64,000 nucleotides of DNA from Bacteroides ihuae (GTDB lineage Bacteria > Bacteroidota > Bacteroidia > Bacteroidales > Bacteroidaceae), in contig NZ_FNVX01000004.1 in assembly GCF_900104585.1 (NCBI RefSeq), positions 682,001-746,000 of the forward strand. Reading direction: 5' to 3'. Made by a program: the position numbers and the translations under genes. Shown piece by piece: positions 43,290-52,473 of the stretch. The first letter of the stretch is position 1. Each line of letters begins with the position of its first letter. The notes below the pieces were generated by a model. It was given only the letters and a program-made list of their open reading frames with translations. It made no database searches and was not told the origin of the DNA.

Positions 43290-43597
43290 TAAAGTTAGAT
43301 GAAAAAAAATTAGTGAAGTTCAAGACAACAAACCAGTTGCTTGACGAAAAATACGGAGAACATGGTACGCCAACTCGTGAGGACTTTAATGAAAAAACCA
43401 TGGCGTGGTATTACGGAGAAATACTACGTGACAGGCGTAAAGAACTTAAACTTACTCAAAAACAATTAGCCCAAAAGATAGGTAAGGAACAAAGTTACAT
43501 AGCCCGTGTAGAAAAAGGAGAAGCAGATATTCAACTATCAAGCTTCTTTCGCATCGCTCGTGCACTGGGCATTGAGTTTACACCTACATTTATTTAA
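43286..43597 (+). CDS. XRE-type antitoxin of the HigBA pair
   Basis: 103 residues. The helix-turn-helix is LTQKQLAQKIGKEQSYIARVEKGEADIQLSSFFRIARALG. The N-terminal 50 residues (LDEKYGEHGTPTREDFNEKTMAWYYGEILRDRR) probably bind the toxin. It should repress the operon via the palindrome at 42893-42914. The gene order toxin first fits the HigBA type. Confidence 0.92.
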   Translation: MIKLDEKKLVKFKTTNQLLDEKYGEHGTPTREDFNEKTMAWYYGEILRDRRKELKLTQKQLAQKIGKEQSYIARVEKGEADIQLSSFFRIARALGIEFTPTFI

Positions 43598-43639
43598 TAA
43601 GAACATGGTATACCAAGATGGCCGAATATCCCTTTTGAA

Positions 43640-44512
43640 TTAAAAGAGTTCTTTCTGTGAAGGTGCAAGAATATGTTCCATAAACTCAACGATCTTGTAT
43701 GACTTGTTTTCGTAGGCTTTGTATTGGTGGTTATAGCGCTTTACGATTTTCAGCTTCACTCGTATGGCATCACCTTTCCCAAAACGTTCCCCCTCGTCTA
43801 TCTTTTGCATGAGCGCACCATCTTTAACTATCATTGGAATTTTGAACCCATTGAACATAAATTGCCAACGGCTACCTAGTTCAAAATTAAGTCCTATTAT
43901 GGTTAAAACAGTCTCAACAACTTCCGTCTGTTCATCAGGCATTAAAGCTTCGCTGTCAAAATCGCTATAGATATAGTCATGAAACTCTTCTTTCTTAAAT
44001 GTTATCGGAGTTAGTTTATCGTCAACATTGACGCTAAGCCCTGTTACAGTTGGGTCAGCATCAGAAGCTTCAATAGATTTGGAGATAGCCTCTCTTGTAC
44101 TTCTTTGGTTATATACATTAACGATCGTTTTATTAATAATTATCGTGCTTTTGCTCTTCTTATCTTCAATAGAAATAGCTGCTTTCTCTTCCTCATTATC
44201 AGCAGGCTTCCCTTTCAGCTTTTTATATGCTTTATATACACCTCCGATAACCGCAGCTAAAGCAGCTAAATATTCTATAGAATCCTTTGAGAAAACTTGT
44301 TTTAACAGGCTTTCTACGACAGAAACATCAATAATGAAAGATCCTTTTTCAATTGCATTAACTCTTAATTCTATTGTCATCGCTCCACCACTAAGCTCTT
44401 TATTGGCTTCTGTTATTACTGTCTGATAATGGATTAATACGTTAATTAAGGTATTAGCGTCGATCTGATGTTCCTGACCTTCAAATTTTATTTGCATGCT
44501 CTTTTTTCTCAT
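43640..44512 (-). CDS. Orphan protein of unknown family in the repeat-flanked cassette
   Basis: 290 residues from this start (MRKKSMQIKF); an ATG at 44497 (MQIKFEGQEH) or one at 44557 are alternatives. The N-terminal part (MQIKFEGQEHQIDANTLINVLIHYQTVI) and MTIELRVNAIEKGSFIIDVSVV are predicted beta-alpha. A small-residue helix SIEYLAALAAVIGGVYKAYKKLKGK could insert into membranes. A charged linker and a C-terminal beta domain (FMFNGFKIPMIVKDGALMQKIDEGERFGKGDAIRVKLKIVKRY) follow. I do not recognise a family. It lies convergent with the HigBA antitoxin gene, inside the direct repeats, which hints at an accessory or defence-related function. Confidence 0.6.
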   Translation of the reverse strand: MRKKSMQIKFEGQEHQIDANTLINVLIHYQTVITEANKELSGGAMTIELRVNAIEKGSFIIDVSVVESLLKQVFSKDSIEYLAALAAVIGGVYKAYKKLKGKPADNEEEKAAISIEDKKSKSTIIINKTIVNVYNQRSTREAISKSIEASDADPTVTGLSVNVDDKLTPITFKKEEFHDYIYSDFDSEALMPDEQTEVVETVLTIIGLNFELGSRWQFMFNGFKIPMIVKDGALMQKIDEGERFGKGDAIRVKLKIVKRYNHQYKAYENKSYKIVEFMEHILAPSQKELF

Positions 44513-44560
44513 TGCCTTTAGTACTACAAATAAAGATAAAAATACTCGGAAAAACAAAGG

Positions 44561-44635
44561 TTTGGAATACGAAGATTTTATTTATCATCATCATACTCCA
44601 AACATTGAAACAAGATAGCCGGAAAATAAAAGAAA
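44561..44635 (+). repeat. Direct repeat R2 of the flanking pair
   Basis: Second copy of 42800-42875 in the same orientation. The two copies enclose HigBA and the orphan gene (about 1.7 kb). R2 lies 62 bp upstream of the DUF1593 gene, so it may be part of that gene's leader. Confidence 0.85.
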
Positions 44636-44696
44636 CAAGTTGCGTAAGTTTAAAATAAAAACTAAATTTACAACAGAAATCTAACCATCTAATAAT

Positions 44697-46136
44697 ATGA
44701 AAACAAAATGCACCTTACTCTTTATGCTAGTGATTGCTCTCGTGCAATTATCTTTTGCTAGTTCGAGTGGTAAAAAAGCTTCCGGGTCGATGCCGCTTAA
44801 GCCTCGAATCGTTATTTTAACCGATATTGCTCCCGGAGATATAGAGCCGGATGATATGGAGTCTATGATTCGGCTGCTAGTTCATGCCGATCAAGTTGAA
44901 ATAGAAGCTTTAATCGCCTCAGGTGGATGGAATAGTAGTGGCCGCGCCTATCCGGTGTCTTGGATGAACATTCTGGATACAGTAATCACGGCTTACGGGG
45001 AGGATCTACCCAACCTGATGAAACGCTCGGAACAGAGAGTTTTTTTATCTGTGGCGAAAGAAAACGGGCAGCAAAGAATAGGATACTGGCCGAGTACGGA
45101 CTATTTAAAAAGCCGTGCGATGCTAGGCAGCTTGAATCTGGGCTATGAAGAGATTGGAGAAAAGAATGATTCTCCGGGAAGTGATTTCATCATTAAACTA
45201 GTCGATCAAGAGGACGCTCGTCCGCTATGGATTGCCGTTTGGGGAGGGGCAAATACCTTGGCACAGGCTATCTGGAAGGTAAAGAAAGAGCGTAGCAAAG
45301 AGGAGTTAAAAACCTTTCTGAACAAATTGTGCGTTTACACGATAACCGATCAAGACGTTCCTTGGGCAGAGCGGCATAGCAATTATTCGTTCAGCTCACA
45401 TCAATGGATGCGCGGTGAGTTTGAAAAAGATCTGCTGTTTATCTGGGATGAAAGTGCATGGCTTTCTCAATGCGAAATCGGAGCGAAAAACTGGAGTGAA
45501 TATGCAGCGAAGATTCAAAATCAGGGCAACCTGGGACGTATTTATCCGAAATATAAGTATGGCGTTGAAGGCGATACTCCCTCATTTCTCCATGTAATAC
45601 CAAATGGGTTGAACGACCCGACGATGCCGAATCAAGTGGGTTGGGGAGGATATTTTGAATGGGGATTAGGTATGGATAAAGAGACTTATTCTTATACAAA
45701 CTACGCTGGAAAGGCTAAAGATATTTCAGCTAAATATGAGGCTTACTTTTATCCGGCAATCTTCAACAATTTCGCAGCCCGAATGGGTTGGGCCAAAGAG
45801 GGTAAAGGGAATCGCAATCCGATAGTCATCATTAATAAGAATAAGAATATCGACATCATAAAAATAAGTTCCAAGCAAGGAACGAGGATTGTTTTGGACG
45901 CTTCAAAATCTTATGATCCGGATGGTGATCAATTGACTTTTAAATGGTGGATGATGCCAGAGGCTGGTACCTATGAAGGAGATATAACGATCCAAAACAA
46001 GATGACAAGCCGTGCTACGGTGCTAGTGCCGTCGGATGCAGCAGGAAAAACGCTTCATGTGATTTGCGAAGTAACGGACAACGGTACGCCTCATCTGACC
46101 AGTTATCGTAGAATAATTGTACAACCGATAAAATAA
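44697..46136 (+). CDS. DUF1593 secreted nucleoside-hydrolase-like protein (Sde182 type)
   Basis: 479 residues. The signal peptide ends near LSFA/SSSG. The N-terminal domain has the acidic cluster ILTDIAPGDIEPDDMESMIRLL, similar to the metal site of nucleoside hydrolases, and IASGGWNSSGRAYPVSW. The C-terminal domain is PKD/Ig-like (RIVLDASKSYDPDGDQLTFKWWM ... VTDNGTPHLTSYRRI). The family includes cellulose-binding Sde182; it is usually linked to plant polysaccharide breakdown, but the substrate here is unknown. Monocistronic, downstream of repeat R2. Confidence 0.88.
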   Translation: MKTKCTLLFMLVIALVQLSFASSSGKKASGSMPLKPRIVILTDIAPGDIEPDDMESMIRLLVHADQVEIEALIASGGWNSSGRAYPVSWMNILDTVITAYGEDLPNLMKRSEQRVFLSVAKENGQQRIGYWPSTDYLKSRAMLGSLNLGYEEIGEKNDSPGSDFIIKLVDQEDARPLWIAVWGGANTLAQAIWKVKKERSKEELKTFLNKLCVYTITDQDVPWAERHSNYSFSSHQWMRGEFEKDLLFIWDESAWLSQCEIGAKNWSEYAAKIQNQGNLGRIYPKYKYGVEGDTPSFLHVIPNGLNDPTMPNQVGWGGYFEWGLGMDKETYSYTNYAGKAKDISAKYEAYFYPAIFNNFAARMGWAKEGKGNRNPIVIINKNKNIDIIKISSKQGTRIVLDASKSYDPDGDQLTFKWWMMPEAGTYEGDITIQNKMTSRATVLVPSDAAGKTLHVICEVTDNGTPHLTSYRRIIVQPIK

Positions 46137-46233
46137 AAGGATACTGCAATACACTCCTATTCCTATTCAAACAGACCAAAACATCTTTATACCAGTTGGC
46201 ACACATTCGCGTATAGGCTTTTGGCGGTAGTTC

Positions 46234-46258
46234 TATCTTTGTATTCGTAATCGATTAC
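46234..46258 (+). promoter_or_regulatory. -7 box and adjacent palindrome upstream of the HU gene
   Basis: TATCTTTG (46234-46241) fits TAnnTTTG and is followed by the perfect palindrome GTAATCGATTAC (46247-46258), a possible operator near the transcription start. Confidence 0.5.
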
Positions 46259-46299
46259 AAGTATAAGTAAACAAATTGTAGAACTTAAAAATTAGAACT

Positions 46300-46785
46300 A
46301 TGCCTTTATTTTACAAACCGATGCAGAGTAATATTGCATCAAAAGACGGGAACAAAAAATGGTATCCACTACTGGTGAGGGTGGGTAATATGGTCACTAC
46401 TCAGAAGATTGGCGAGATGATTGCCGAAAAGGCTTCTCTAACACCGGGTGATGTGCACAGTGTGATTCGCAACTTAATGACGGTGATGCGCGAGCAGTTG
46501 CTCAACAGTCGTTCGGTGAAGCTCGACGGACTGGGCACGTTCACTGTGATGGCCAACTCGACCAAGAAGGGGGTGAACAAATCTGAAGATGTGGCTCCTA
46601 CACAGATCGTAAGGTTGCGCGTGAACTTCAGACCGGAATATACCAGAGCGGCCGGAACAGGGAGTCCAACAAGAGCGCTCTACAGCGGAGTGGAGTATGA
46701 ACGCTGGGGCGTTACCGAGGAGACTAAGACTCCCACAGAGGATGGTGATGACAATGGGCATAAACCTAAAGATCCAACCGCATGA
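46300..46785 (+). CDS. HU family DNA-binding protein, extended form
   Basis: 161 residues. HU/IHF core: GNMVTTQKIGEMIAEKASLTPGDVHSVIRNLMTVMREQLLNSRSVKLDGLGTFTVMA, with a beta-arm region after it (VRLRVNFRPEYTR). The C-terminal 35 residues are an acidic, low-complexity tail (EETKTPTEDGDDNGHKPKD). This Bacteroides subclass, starting MPLFYKPMQSN, regularly precedes a smalltalk gene, as here with a 4-bp overlap. It binds and bends DNA; specific role unknown. Confidence 0.9.
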   Translation: MPLFYKPMQSNIASKDGNKKWYPLLVRVGNMVTTQKIGEMIAEKASLTPGDVHSVIRNLMTVMREQLLNSRSVKLDGLGTFTVMANSTKKGVNKSEDVAPTQIVRLRVNFRPEYTRAAGTGSPTRALYSGVEYERWGVTEETKTPTEDGDDNGHKPKDPTA

Positions 46786-46880
46786 GAATAAATAAATCGG
46801 CATGGAGCTTTGTGCTCAAGGTGATTATTGCAGTGGCGAGTGCGGTAGCGGGTGTGTTTGGTTCGCAAACATTGATGTAG
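46782..46880 (+). CDS. Smalltalk protein (32 residues)
   Basis: A tiny gene: MRINKSAWSFVLKVIIAVAS followed by AVAGVFGSQTLM. It consists of a basic N-terminus and one hydrophobic helix, matching the smalltalk family that sits beside HU-like genes in Bacteroidota. The start overlaps the HU stop (ATGA) and a terminator follows 22 bp after the stop. Function unknown; a membrane peptide is likely. Confidence 0.88.
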   Translation: MRINKSAWSFVLKVIIAVASAVAGVFGSQTLM

Positions 46881-46902
46881 ACACGTAGGCGTGAGTAAAA
46901 AG

Positions 46903-46945
46903 AAAGTGGTTAAAGGTCATCATAAGATGATGCTTTAACCACTTT
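46903..46945. terminator. Bidirectional terminator between smalltalk and valS
   Basis: AAAGTGGTTAAAG (46903-46915) pairs with CTTTAACCACTTT (46933-46945), with an inner TCATC/GATGA stem. Confidence 0.85.
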
Positions 46946-46980
46946 TGTTGTTTTATATAGATTTTGCTAGTGAGCCGGAC

Positions 46981-49608
46981 TTAAGCTTTCTTCAAAGCGG
47001 CAATGCTCTCTTTCAACGAGTTGATGATGCTCTCGGCATCGGCTTGTTTCTTACGTTCCATATCGAGAACGGCAGCGGGGGCATTACCCACAAACTTTTC
47101 ATTGCTAAGCTTTTTCATTACACCTTGCAAGAAGCCTTCTTTGTGTTTCAGCTCGGCTTCCATACGGGTAATCTCGGCCTCAACATCAATCATATTGCCC
47201 AATGGTACTGCATATTCAGTGGTTCCTATCATGAAGGAAGCAGCACCGTCCGGCTTTACTTCTACGGAAGTAATGGAGGTAAGGTTACACATCTTGATGA
47301 TAACAGCGCTGAAGTCTGCTACAGGATTGCCGCCCACTACTTGCAGTTCGAGGGCTTCTTTCTGTGCAATGTTCTTCTGCATACGAATGGTACGGATGTT
47401 ACTAATCACCTCTTTCACCGTTTCAAATTGCTGTACAAAAGGAGTGTCAATATAGGTATCCATAGACAGGTACTGAACCATAATGCTTTCGCCTTCTTCG
47501 CGGGGGTACATCTGTTGCCAGAGTTCTTCGGTGATGAAAGGCATAAACGGATGAAGAAGTTTCAACAGGTTATCTAAGTAACAGATGGTTGCATCGTACA
47601 CCGTAGTACTAATGGGTTGCCCGTAAGCGGGTTTAATCATCTCGAGATACCACGAAGAGAACTCATCCCAGAAGAGTTTGTAAACGGCCATCAGGGCTTC
47701 GCTCAAGCGGTATTTGGTAAAGAGGTCGGCCATCTCGGCGGCAACTTCGTTTTGCTTGGAGTCAAACCAGTGAATGGCCAGCTTAGAGGCTTCCGGAATC
47801 TCCACTGTTGCATCTACTTCCCAACCTTTGATCAATCGGAAGGCATTCCAGATCTTATTATTGAAGTTACGTCCTTGTTCGCAAAGGGCATCATCAAAAA
47901 GAATATCGTTTCCGGCTGGTGCGGCAAGCATCATACCCATACGTACGCCGTCGGCGCCAAACTGTGAGATGAGGTCGAGCGGATCGGGAGAGTTACCAAG
48001 TGATTTGGACATCTTGCGACCTTGTTTATCGCGTACGATACCGGTAAAGTAAACGTTCTTAAACGGCATCTTGCCTTCGTATTCGTATCCGGCCATGATC
48101 ATGCGGGCTACCCAGAAGAAGATGATATCGGGGCCGGTCACAAGATCGCTTGTGGGGTAGTAATAGTTGATCTCTTCGTTGCCGGGGTTGTTGATGCCAT
48201 CGAACAAGGAGATGGGCCACAACCAGGAAGAGAACCAAGTGTCGAGGCAGTCTTCATCCTGACGAAGATCGGCCATTGTGAGAGAGGCGTTTCCGGTTTT
48301 CTCTTGTGCCAATTGGAGTGCTTCGGCTTCGGTCGCTCCTACCACGTAGCCTCCTTCGGGAAGGAAGTAGGCTGGTATGCGGTGTCCCCACCATAACTGG
48401 CGACTGATGCACCAGTCTTTAATGTTCTCCATCCAGTGGCGGTAGGTGTTTTTATATTTAGCCGGATAGAACTTGATATCGTCGTTCATCACAGGTTCAA
48501 GGGCGATCTTGGCAAGGTTCTCCATCTTCAGGAACCATTGCATAGAGAGTTTGGGCTCAATCACCACGTTGGTACGTTCGGAATAGCCTACCTTATTGGT
48601 ATAGGCTTCTACCTTCTCCAAGAGATCGGCAGCCGCTAGGTCTTTCTCTATCTGCTTGCGCACGTCAAAGCGATCTTGGCCAACATAGAGTCCGGCAGCT
48701 TCGCTCAGTGTTCCGTTATCATTGAAGATGTCGATGGTCGGAAGGTTGTACTTCTCGCCAAGCATATAGTCGTTCACATCATGCGCAGGAGTTACCTTGA
48801 GGCAACCGGTACCAAACTCGATGTCCACATAGTCATCTTCGATCACCGGAATAACACGGTTAACCAGCGGAACAATCACTTTCTTTCCTTTGAGGTGCTC
48901 GTTCTTTGGGTCGTTGGGGTTGATACACATCGCTGTATCGCCCATAATGGTTTCGGGACGAGTAGTTGCCACAACGGCATATCCGTCTTCGCCCTCAATC
49001 TTATAGCGTAAGTAGAACAACTTGCTATGCTCTTCTTTGTAGATCACTTCTTCATCGGACAGAGCGGTGAGGGCTTGTGGATCCCAGTTGACCATGCGCA
49101 CGCCTCGATAAATCAATCCTTTCTTGTAAAGGTCGACAAAGACTTTGAGCACACTTTCGCTACGCACCTCGTCCATGGTGAAGGCTGTGCGATCCCAATC
49201 ACACGAGGCACCGAGCTTGCGAAGTTGTTTCAAGATGATGCCACCATGCTCGTCTGTCCACTCCCAAGCATGCTTCAGGAATTCATCACGAGTAAGATCG
49301 GTTTTCTTAATGCCCTGAGCCGCCAAGCGGTTCACTACCTTTGCTTCGGTAGCAATGGAAGCGTGATCTGTTCCGGGTACCCAGCAGGCATTCTTGCCTT
49401 CCATGCGGGCACGGCGAACGAGAATATCTTGAATGGTATTATTTAGCATGTGTCCCATGTGCAACACACCAGTTACGTTAGGTGGAGGGATGACGACAGT
49501 ATAGGGTTCACGGCCATCGGGTTTAGAACTGAATAACTTATGCTGCATCCAATACTGGTACCACTTTTCCTCTACGTCAGCGGGGCTGTACTTACTTGCT
49601 AATTCCAT
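46981..49608 (-). CDS. valS: Valyl-tRNA synthetase
   Basis: 875 residues, cytosolic class I synthetase charging tRNA-Val. The HIGH motif appears as HMGH (50-53) in [13 protein letters not shown]; the KMSKS motif as [15 protein letters not shown]. The editing domain lies between ([15 protein letters not shown]), the anticodon-binding domain follows, and the C-terminal arm is the ValS coiled coil ([16 protein letters not shown] ... [20 protein letters not shown]). Length is usual. It is transcribed alone, with TAATTTTG as a possible -7 box at 49688-49681. Confidence 0.97.
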   Translation of the reverse strand: MELASKYSPADVEEKWYQYWMQHKLFSSKPDGREPYTVVIPPPNVTGVLHMGHMLNNTIQDILVRRARMEGKNACWVPGTDHASIATEAKVVNRLAAQGIKKTDLTRDEFLKHAWEWTDEHGGIILKQLRKLGASCDWDRTAFTMDEVRSESVLKVFVDLYKKGLIYRGVRMVNWDPQALTALSDEEVIYKEEHSKLFYLRYKIEGEDGYAVVATTRPETIMGDTAMCINPNDPKNEHLKGKKVIVPLVNRVIPVIEDDYVDIEFGTGCLKVTPAHDVNDYMLGEKYNLPTIDIFNDNGTLSEAAGLYVGQDRFDVRKQIEKDLAAADLLEKVEAYTNKVGYSERTNVVIEPKLSMQWFLKMENLAKIALEPVMNDDIKFYPAKYKNTYRHWMENIKDWCISRQLWWGHRIPAYFLPEGGYVVGATEAEALQLAQEKTGNASLTMADLRQDEDCLDTWFSSWLWPISLFDGINNPGNEEINYYYPTSDLVTGPDIIFFWVARMIMAGYEYEGKMPFKNVYFTGIVRDKQGRKMSKSLGNSPDPLDLISQFGADGVRMGMMLAAPAGNDILFDDALCEQGRNFNNKIWNAFRLIKGWEVDATVEIPEASKLAIHWFDSKQNEVAAEMADLFTKYRLSEALMAVYKLFWDEFSSWYLEMIKPAYGQPISTTVYDATICYLDNLLKLLHPFMPFITEELWQQMYPREEGESIMVQYLSMDTYIDTPFVQQFETVKEVISNIRTIRMQKNIAQKEALELQVVGGNPVADFSAVIIKMCNLTSITSVEVKPDGAASFMIGTTEYAVPLGNMIDVEAEITRMEAELKHKEGFLQGVMKKLSNEKFVGNAPAAVLDMERKKQADAESIINSLKESIAALKKA

Positions 49609-49886
49609 TTTAAATATATCTGTTAATGATTAATTGCGACTAAATGAATTTACTACACACCATATAGGGTGTAATGGGCGCAAAATTAATAAATAAAACA
49701 TCAAATCTTGCCACTCGGAACCTGTTTCTGTAGTCTGAAAAGCAATTTAAACCTTCTTCTCTCTCCCCTCCTCTCTTCTCTCTCCTTCATTATCTGTACT
49801 TTGAAAAGTAATTTAAAGCCTGCATCTATAGCGATTATGCGAAATAATTGCATATTTTTGTCCCTACAATAGTGTTTAAGGATTAG

Positions 49887-50975
49887 ATGAAGCGAAGCCA
49901 AATAATACGATATGTTTTCTTAGTTCTACTTTTATTGACGGTATGGGTTACGCAGCATACTCCGGCAATGGGCGAAGGATATGCACGCTTGGTCTATCCT
50001 GTCATTGCGCTTTGCCTCTCTTCGTTCTCTCGGTTTGTCCCCTTTTCCTTTGGTGATCTGTTTATCACGCTGAGCGTTACAGGAGTGATCTTGTATCCCA
50101 TATACGGGCGCTACAAGAAGGTGCGGTGGATAAAGATTCTGCTGCGTGACGTGGAGTATCTGCTTTGGGTGTACGCTTGGTTCTACCTGACTTGGGGATT
50201 GAATTATTCGCAAAAGAATTTCTATCAACGCACGGGAACGGAGTACGTAAAGTATAGTACGGAGACTTTCAGGGAGTTCACAAAGGAGTATGTTCAAAAC
50301 TTAAATGAGGCGTATGTGCCTGTAGATGCTATAGACAAAGTGGTGACGGCCAAAGAAATTAGCTTGGGGTATAACAGGATGTATGATTCCTTGGGGGTGA
50401 ACCGACCGTTTACTTCTGCACCAAAAGTGAAAGCAATGATGTTCAGCTGGGCCAGTTCGGCGGTGGGGATAACAGGATACATGGGACCGTTCTTTTGCGA
50501 GTTTAACCTGAACAAGAACTTGCTTCCTGTAGATTATCCGTCAACCTATGCGCATGAATTGGCACACTTCTGGGGCATCACCGGTGAAGCGGAGGCCAAC
50601 TTTTATGCTTATCAAATCTGCACCCAGTCGACCAACGCGAAGGTGCGATTTAGTGGGTATTTCTCGGTATTCAACCACGTGATGAGAAATGCGAAAGGGT
50701 TATTGGCGGAAGCGGATTATAAGGAGTTGGTGGACAGCGTGCGGCCTGAGATAAAAGAGTTGGCAGAGAAGAATTACCAACACTGGATGGCAATGTACAG
50801 TCCGCTGATAGGCAATGTGCAAGACTGGGTATACGACCTCTACCTGAAGGGGAACAAGATTTCCAGTGGGCGGAAGAATTACTCGGAGGTAGTGGGATTG
50901 CTGATCTCCTGGAACGAGAAAACAAAAATTGAAGATCTTAGAAGAATCATTATTAAAAATAAATATGCACACTAG
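49887..50975 (+). CDS. DUF3810 membrane protein with HExxH motif
   Basis: 362 residues. Membrane segments lie near the N-terminus (YVFLVLLLLTVWVTQ, LVYPVIALCLSSFSRFV, LFITLSVTGVILYPIYG, YLLWVYAWFYLTWGL). The soluble C-terminal domain has TYAHELAHFWGITGEAEANFYAY: HELAH provides two zinc-binding His and the catalytic Glu, and the downstream Glu may be the third ligand, as in gluzincin-type metallopeptidases. The family is DUF3810, not biochemically assigned to my knowledge. It overlaps mazG by 11 bp. Confidence 0.87.
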   Translation: MKRSQIIRYVFLVLLLLTVWVTQHTPAMGEGYARLVYPVIALCLSSFSRFVPFSFGDLFITLSVTGVILYPIYGRYKKVRWIKILLRDVEYLLWVYAWFYLTWGLNYSQKNFYQRTGTEYVKYSTETFREFTKEYVQNLNEAYVPVDAIDKVVTAKEISLGYNRMYDSLGVNRPFTSAPKVKAMMFSWASSAVGITGYMGPFFCEFNLNKNLLPVDYPSTYAHELAHFWGITGEAEANFYAYQICTQSTNAKVRFSGYFSVFNHVMRNAKGLLAEADYKELVDSVRPEIKELAEKNYQHWMAMYSPLIGNVQDWVYDLYLKGNKISSGRKNYSEVVGLLISWNEKTKIEDLRRIIIKNKYAH

Positions 50976-51750
50976 AGAAGAAAAGATGGAGGCCTACGGG
51001 CGTTTCCTCGACATACTGGACGAGCTGAGGGTGAAGTGTCCTTGGGACAAAAAACAGACAAACGAGAGTCTGCGCCCGAATACGATTGAAGAGACTTACG
51101 AGCTTTGTGACGCACTGATGCGTGATGACAAGAAGGAAATATGCAAGGAGTTGGGCGATGTGTTGCTGCATGTGGCTTTCTATGCGAAGATTGGTTCGGA
51201 AACGGGCGATTTTGATATGAAGGATGTGTGCGATCGCTTGTGCGAGAAGCTGATTTATCGCCACCCGCACGTGTTTGGTGAGGTAAAGGTGGAAACGGCC
51301 GGACAGGTATCCGACAATTGGGAACAGTTGAAACTAAAAGAGAAGGATGGCAACAAGAGTGTGCTGAGCGGAGTGCCTGCTGCCCTACCCTCACTGATCA
51401 AAGCATACAGAATGCAGGACAAAGCCCGGCATGTTGGGTTCGACTGGCAGGAGAAAGAGCAAGTGTGGGACAAGGTGAAAGAGGAGTTCGATGAATTGCA
51501 GGTAGAGATTGCCGACATGGATAAGGATAAGGCTGAAGCTGAATTTGGCGATCTATTCTTTAGCATCATCAACGCTGCACGCCTTTACGGCATCAATCCG
51601 GATAATGCGCTGGAACGCACTAATCAAAAATTCCTCCGCCGCTTCAACTATCTGGAAGAGCACACCATCAAAGTGGGAAACAATCTGAAAGATATGACGC
51701 TCGAAGAGATGGACGTTATCTGGAATGAAGCAAAAAAATTGGGGCTATAA
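50965..51750 (+). CDS. mazG: MazG nucleoside triphosphate pyrophosphohydrolase
   Basis: 261 residues. Hydrolyses NTPs/dNTPs to monophosphates and pyrophosphate, cleaning the nucleotide pool and tempering stress signalling. Two MazG repeats are visible. The first has CPWDKKQTNESLRPNTIEETYELCDAL and KEICKELGDVLLHVAFYAKI (ExxE ... ExxD metal motif); the second has VKEEFDELQVEI and EAEFGDLFFSIINAARLYG. The start at 50965 (MHTREEKMEAYGRFLDIL) fits the family; an upstream ATG at 50929 adds 12 unlikely residues. The stop overlaps a terminator. Confidence 0.94.
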   Translation: MHTREEKMEAYGRFLDILDELRVKCPWDKKQTNESLRPNTIEETYELCDALMRDDKKEICKELGDVLLHVAFYAKIGSETGDFDMKDVCDRLCEKLIYRHPHVFGEVKVETAGQVSDNWEQLKLKEKDGNKSVLSGVPAALPSLIKAYRMQDKARHVGFDWQEKEQVWDKVKEEFDELQVEIADMDKDKAEAEFGDLFFSIINAARLYGINPDNALERTNQKFLRRFNYLEEHTIKVGNNLKDMTLEEMDVIWNEAKKLGL

Positions 51751-51766
51751 GCATAGTCCCAATTTT
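51735..51766. terminator. Bidirectional terminator at the mazG stop
   Basis: AAAATTGGGGCTAT (51735-51748), loop AAGC, ATAGTCCCAATTTT (51753-51766), one G-U. It includes the mazG stop codon and separates the convergent DUF799 operon. Confidence 0.85.
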
Positions 51767-51786
51767 AAGAATTATATCGTGTAAGC

Positions 51787-52473
51787 TTATTGGCTCACTC
51801 TACCTGAGAAGTTAATGCCACCAGCTGATACATCCTGATCTTTATCGAATAGTGGGGCATACACGCCATCCGGTAGATCATGGAGTACGAAATTATTGCA
51901 GCGTCGAGCAGCGATTACTTTATCGGTCAGTGCAGTATTAATGGCCGAAGCAGCCATATCAACAAGCGCACCAAGCAAACCGGCATTACTTGTTGAGTTA
52001 AGACTAGTATCTACGACAAGTGTACCTTTGCGATTAAACAGTATCTCGTTACTGGTTGTCGACTTCAGTATGTATTCTACTTCTACGGTAATGGTGTTGC
52101 CTAAAGTAGACTTGCTCCACTGGTTAATTACAGTGAACAATGCTACATCGGCACCAAAAACTTTCTTGAAAGATGCCAGATTACCATCAAGGTACAGTTC
52201 GCTATCATAAGCGCTCTCATTTTTCAATAAGTCCATGGCCAAGAACGGAGAGATAACATAATATCCTTTTTCGCAAAGAGGAACCATCATGGAAGTGTAG
52301 AAGTATTCTTTCGCCTCAACGTTAACGGTTTTATTAATAGGAGGCATCACCAAGATAGTAGTCGGTTTATCGGAATACATCTTTGGATAGCTCTTACCAC
52401 GCGTTAAATTGCTGGTAGTGCCACATGAAGCAAACAGTGTTGCTATGAGTGCAAAGTAGATGATCTTTTTCAT
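51787..52473 (-). CDS. DUF799 (GNA1162-like) lipoprotein
   Basis: 228 residues. A lipoprotein signal ends TLFASC/GTTSN. The core resembles the GNA1162 family: TTILVMPPINKTVNVEAKEYFYTSMMVPLCEKGYYVISP, a nucleotide-binding-like fold also related to TolB N-terminal domains. It is the last gene of an operon with CsgG, a small lipoprotein and DUF4810 (4-bp overlap). The set is thought to build an outer-membrane secretion or assembly complex; the cargo is unknown. Confidence 0.9.
   Translation of the reverse strand: MKKIIYFALIATLFASCGTTSNLTRGKSYPKMYSDKPTTILVMPPINKTVNVEAKEYFYTSMMVPLCEKGYYVISPFLAMDLLKNESAYDSELYLDGNLASFKKVFGADVALFTVINQWSKSTLGNTITVEVEYILKSTTSNEILFNRKGTLVVDTSLNSTSNAGLLGALVDMAASAINTALTDKVIAARRCNNFVLHDLPDGVYAPLFDKDQDVSAGGINFSGRVSQ

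Noticed and set aside
46247..46258. GTAATCGATTAC as an integration site
   Set aside because: No integrase, tRNA end or second copy was seen in the window; it is better treated as a possible operator.
46945..47577. 210-codon plus-strand frame over the 3' end of valS
   Set aside because: It lies antisense to a fully supported valS coding sequence and its translation has no recognisable domain.
49701..49901. 66-codon minus-strand frame before the DUF3810 gene
   Set aside because: It spans a low-complexity TCTC tract and a short direct repeat (TGAAAAGyAATTTAAA) and overlaps a real gene start.
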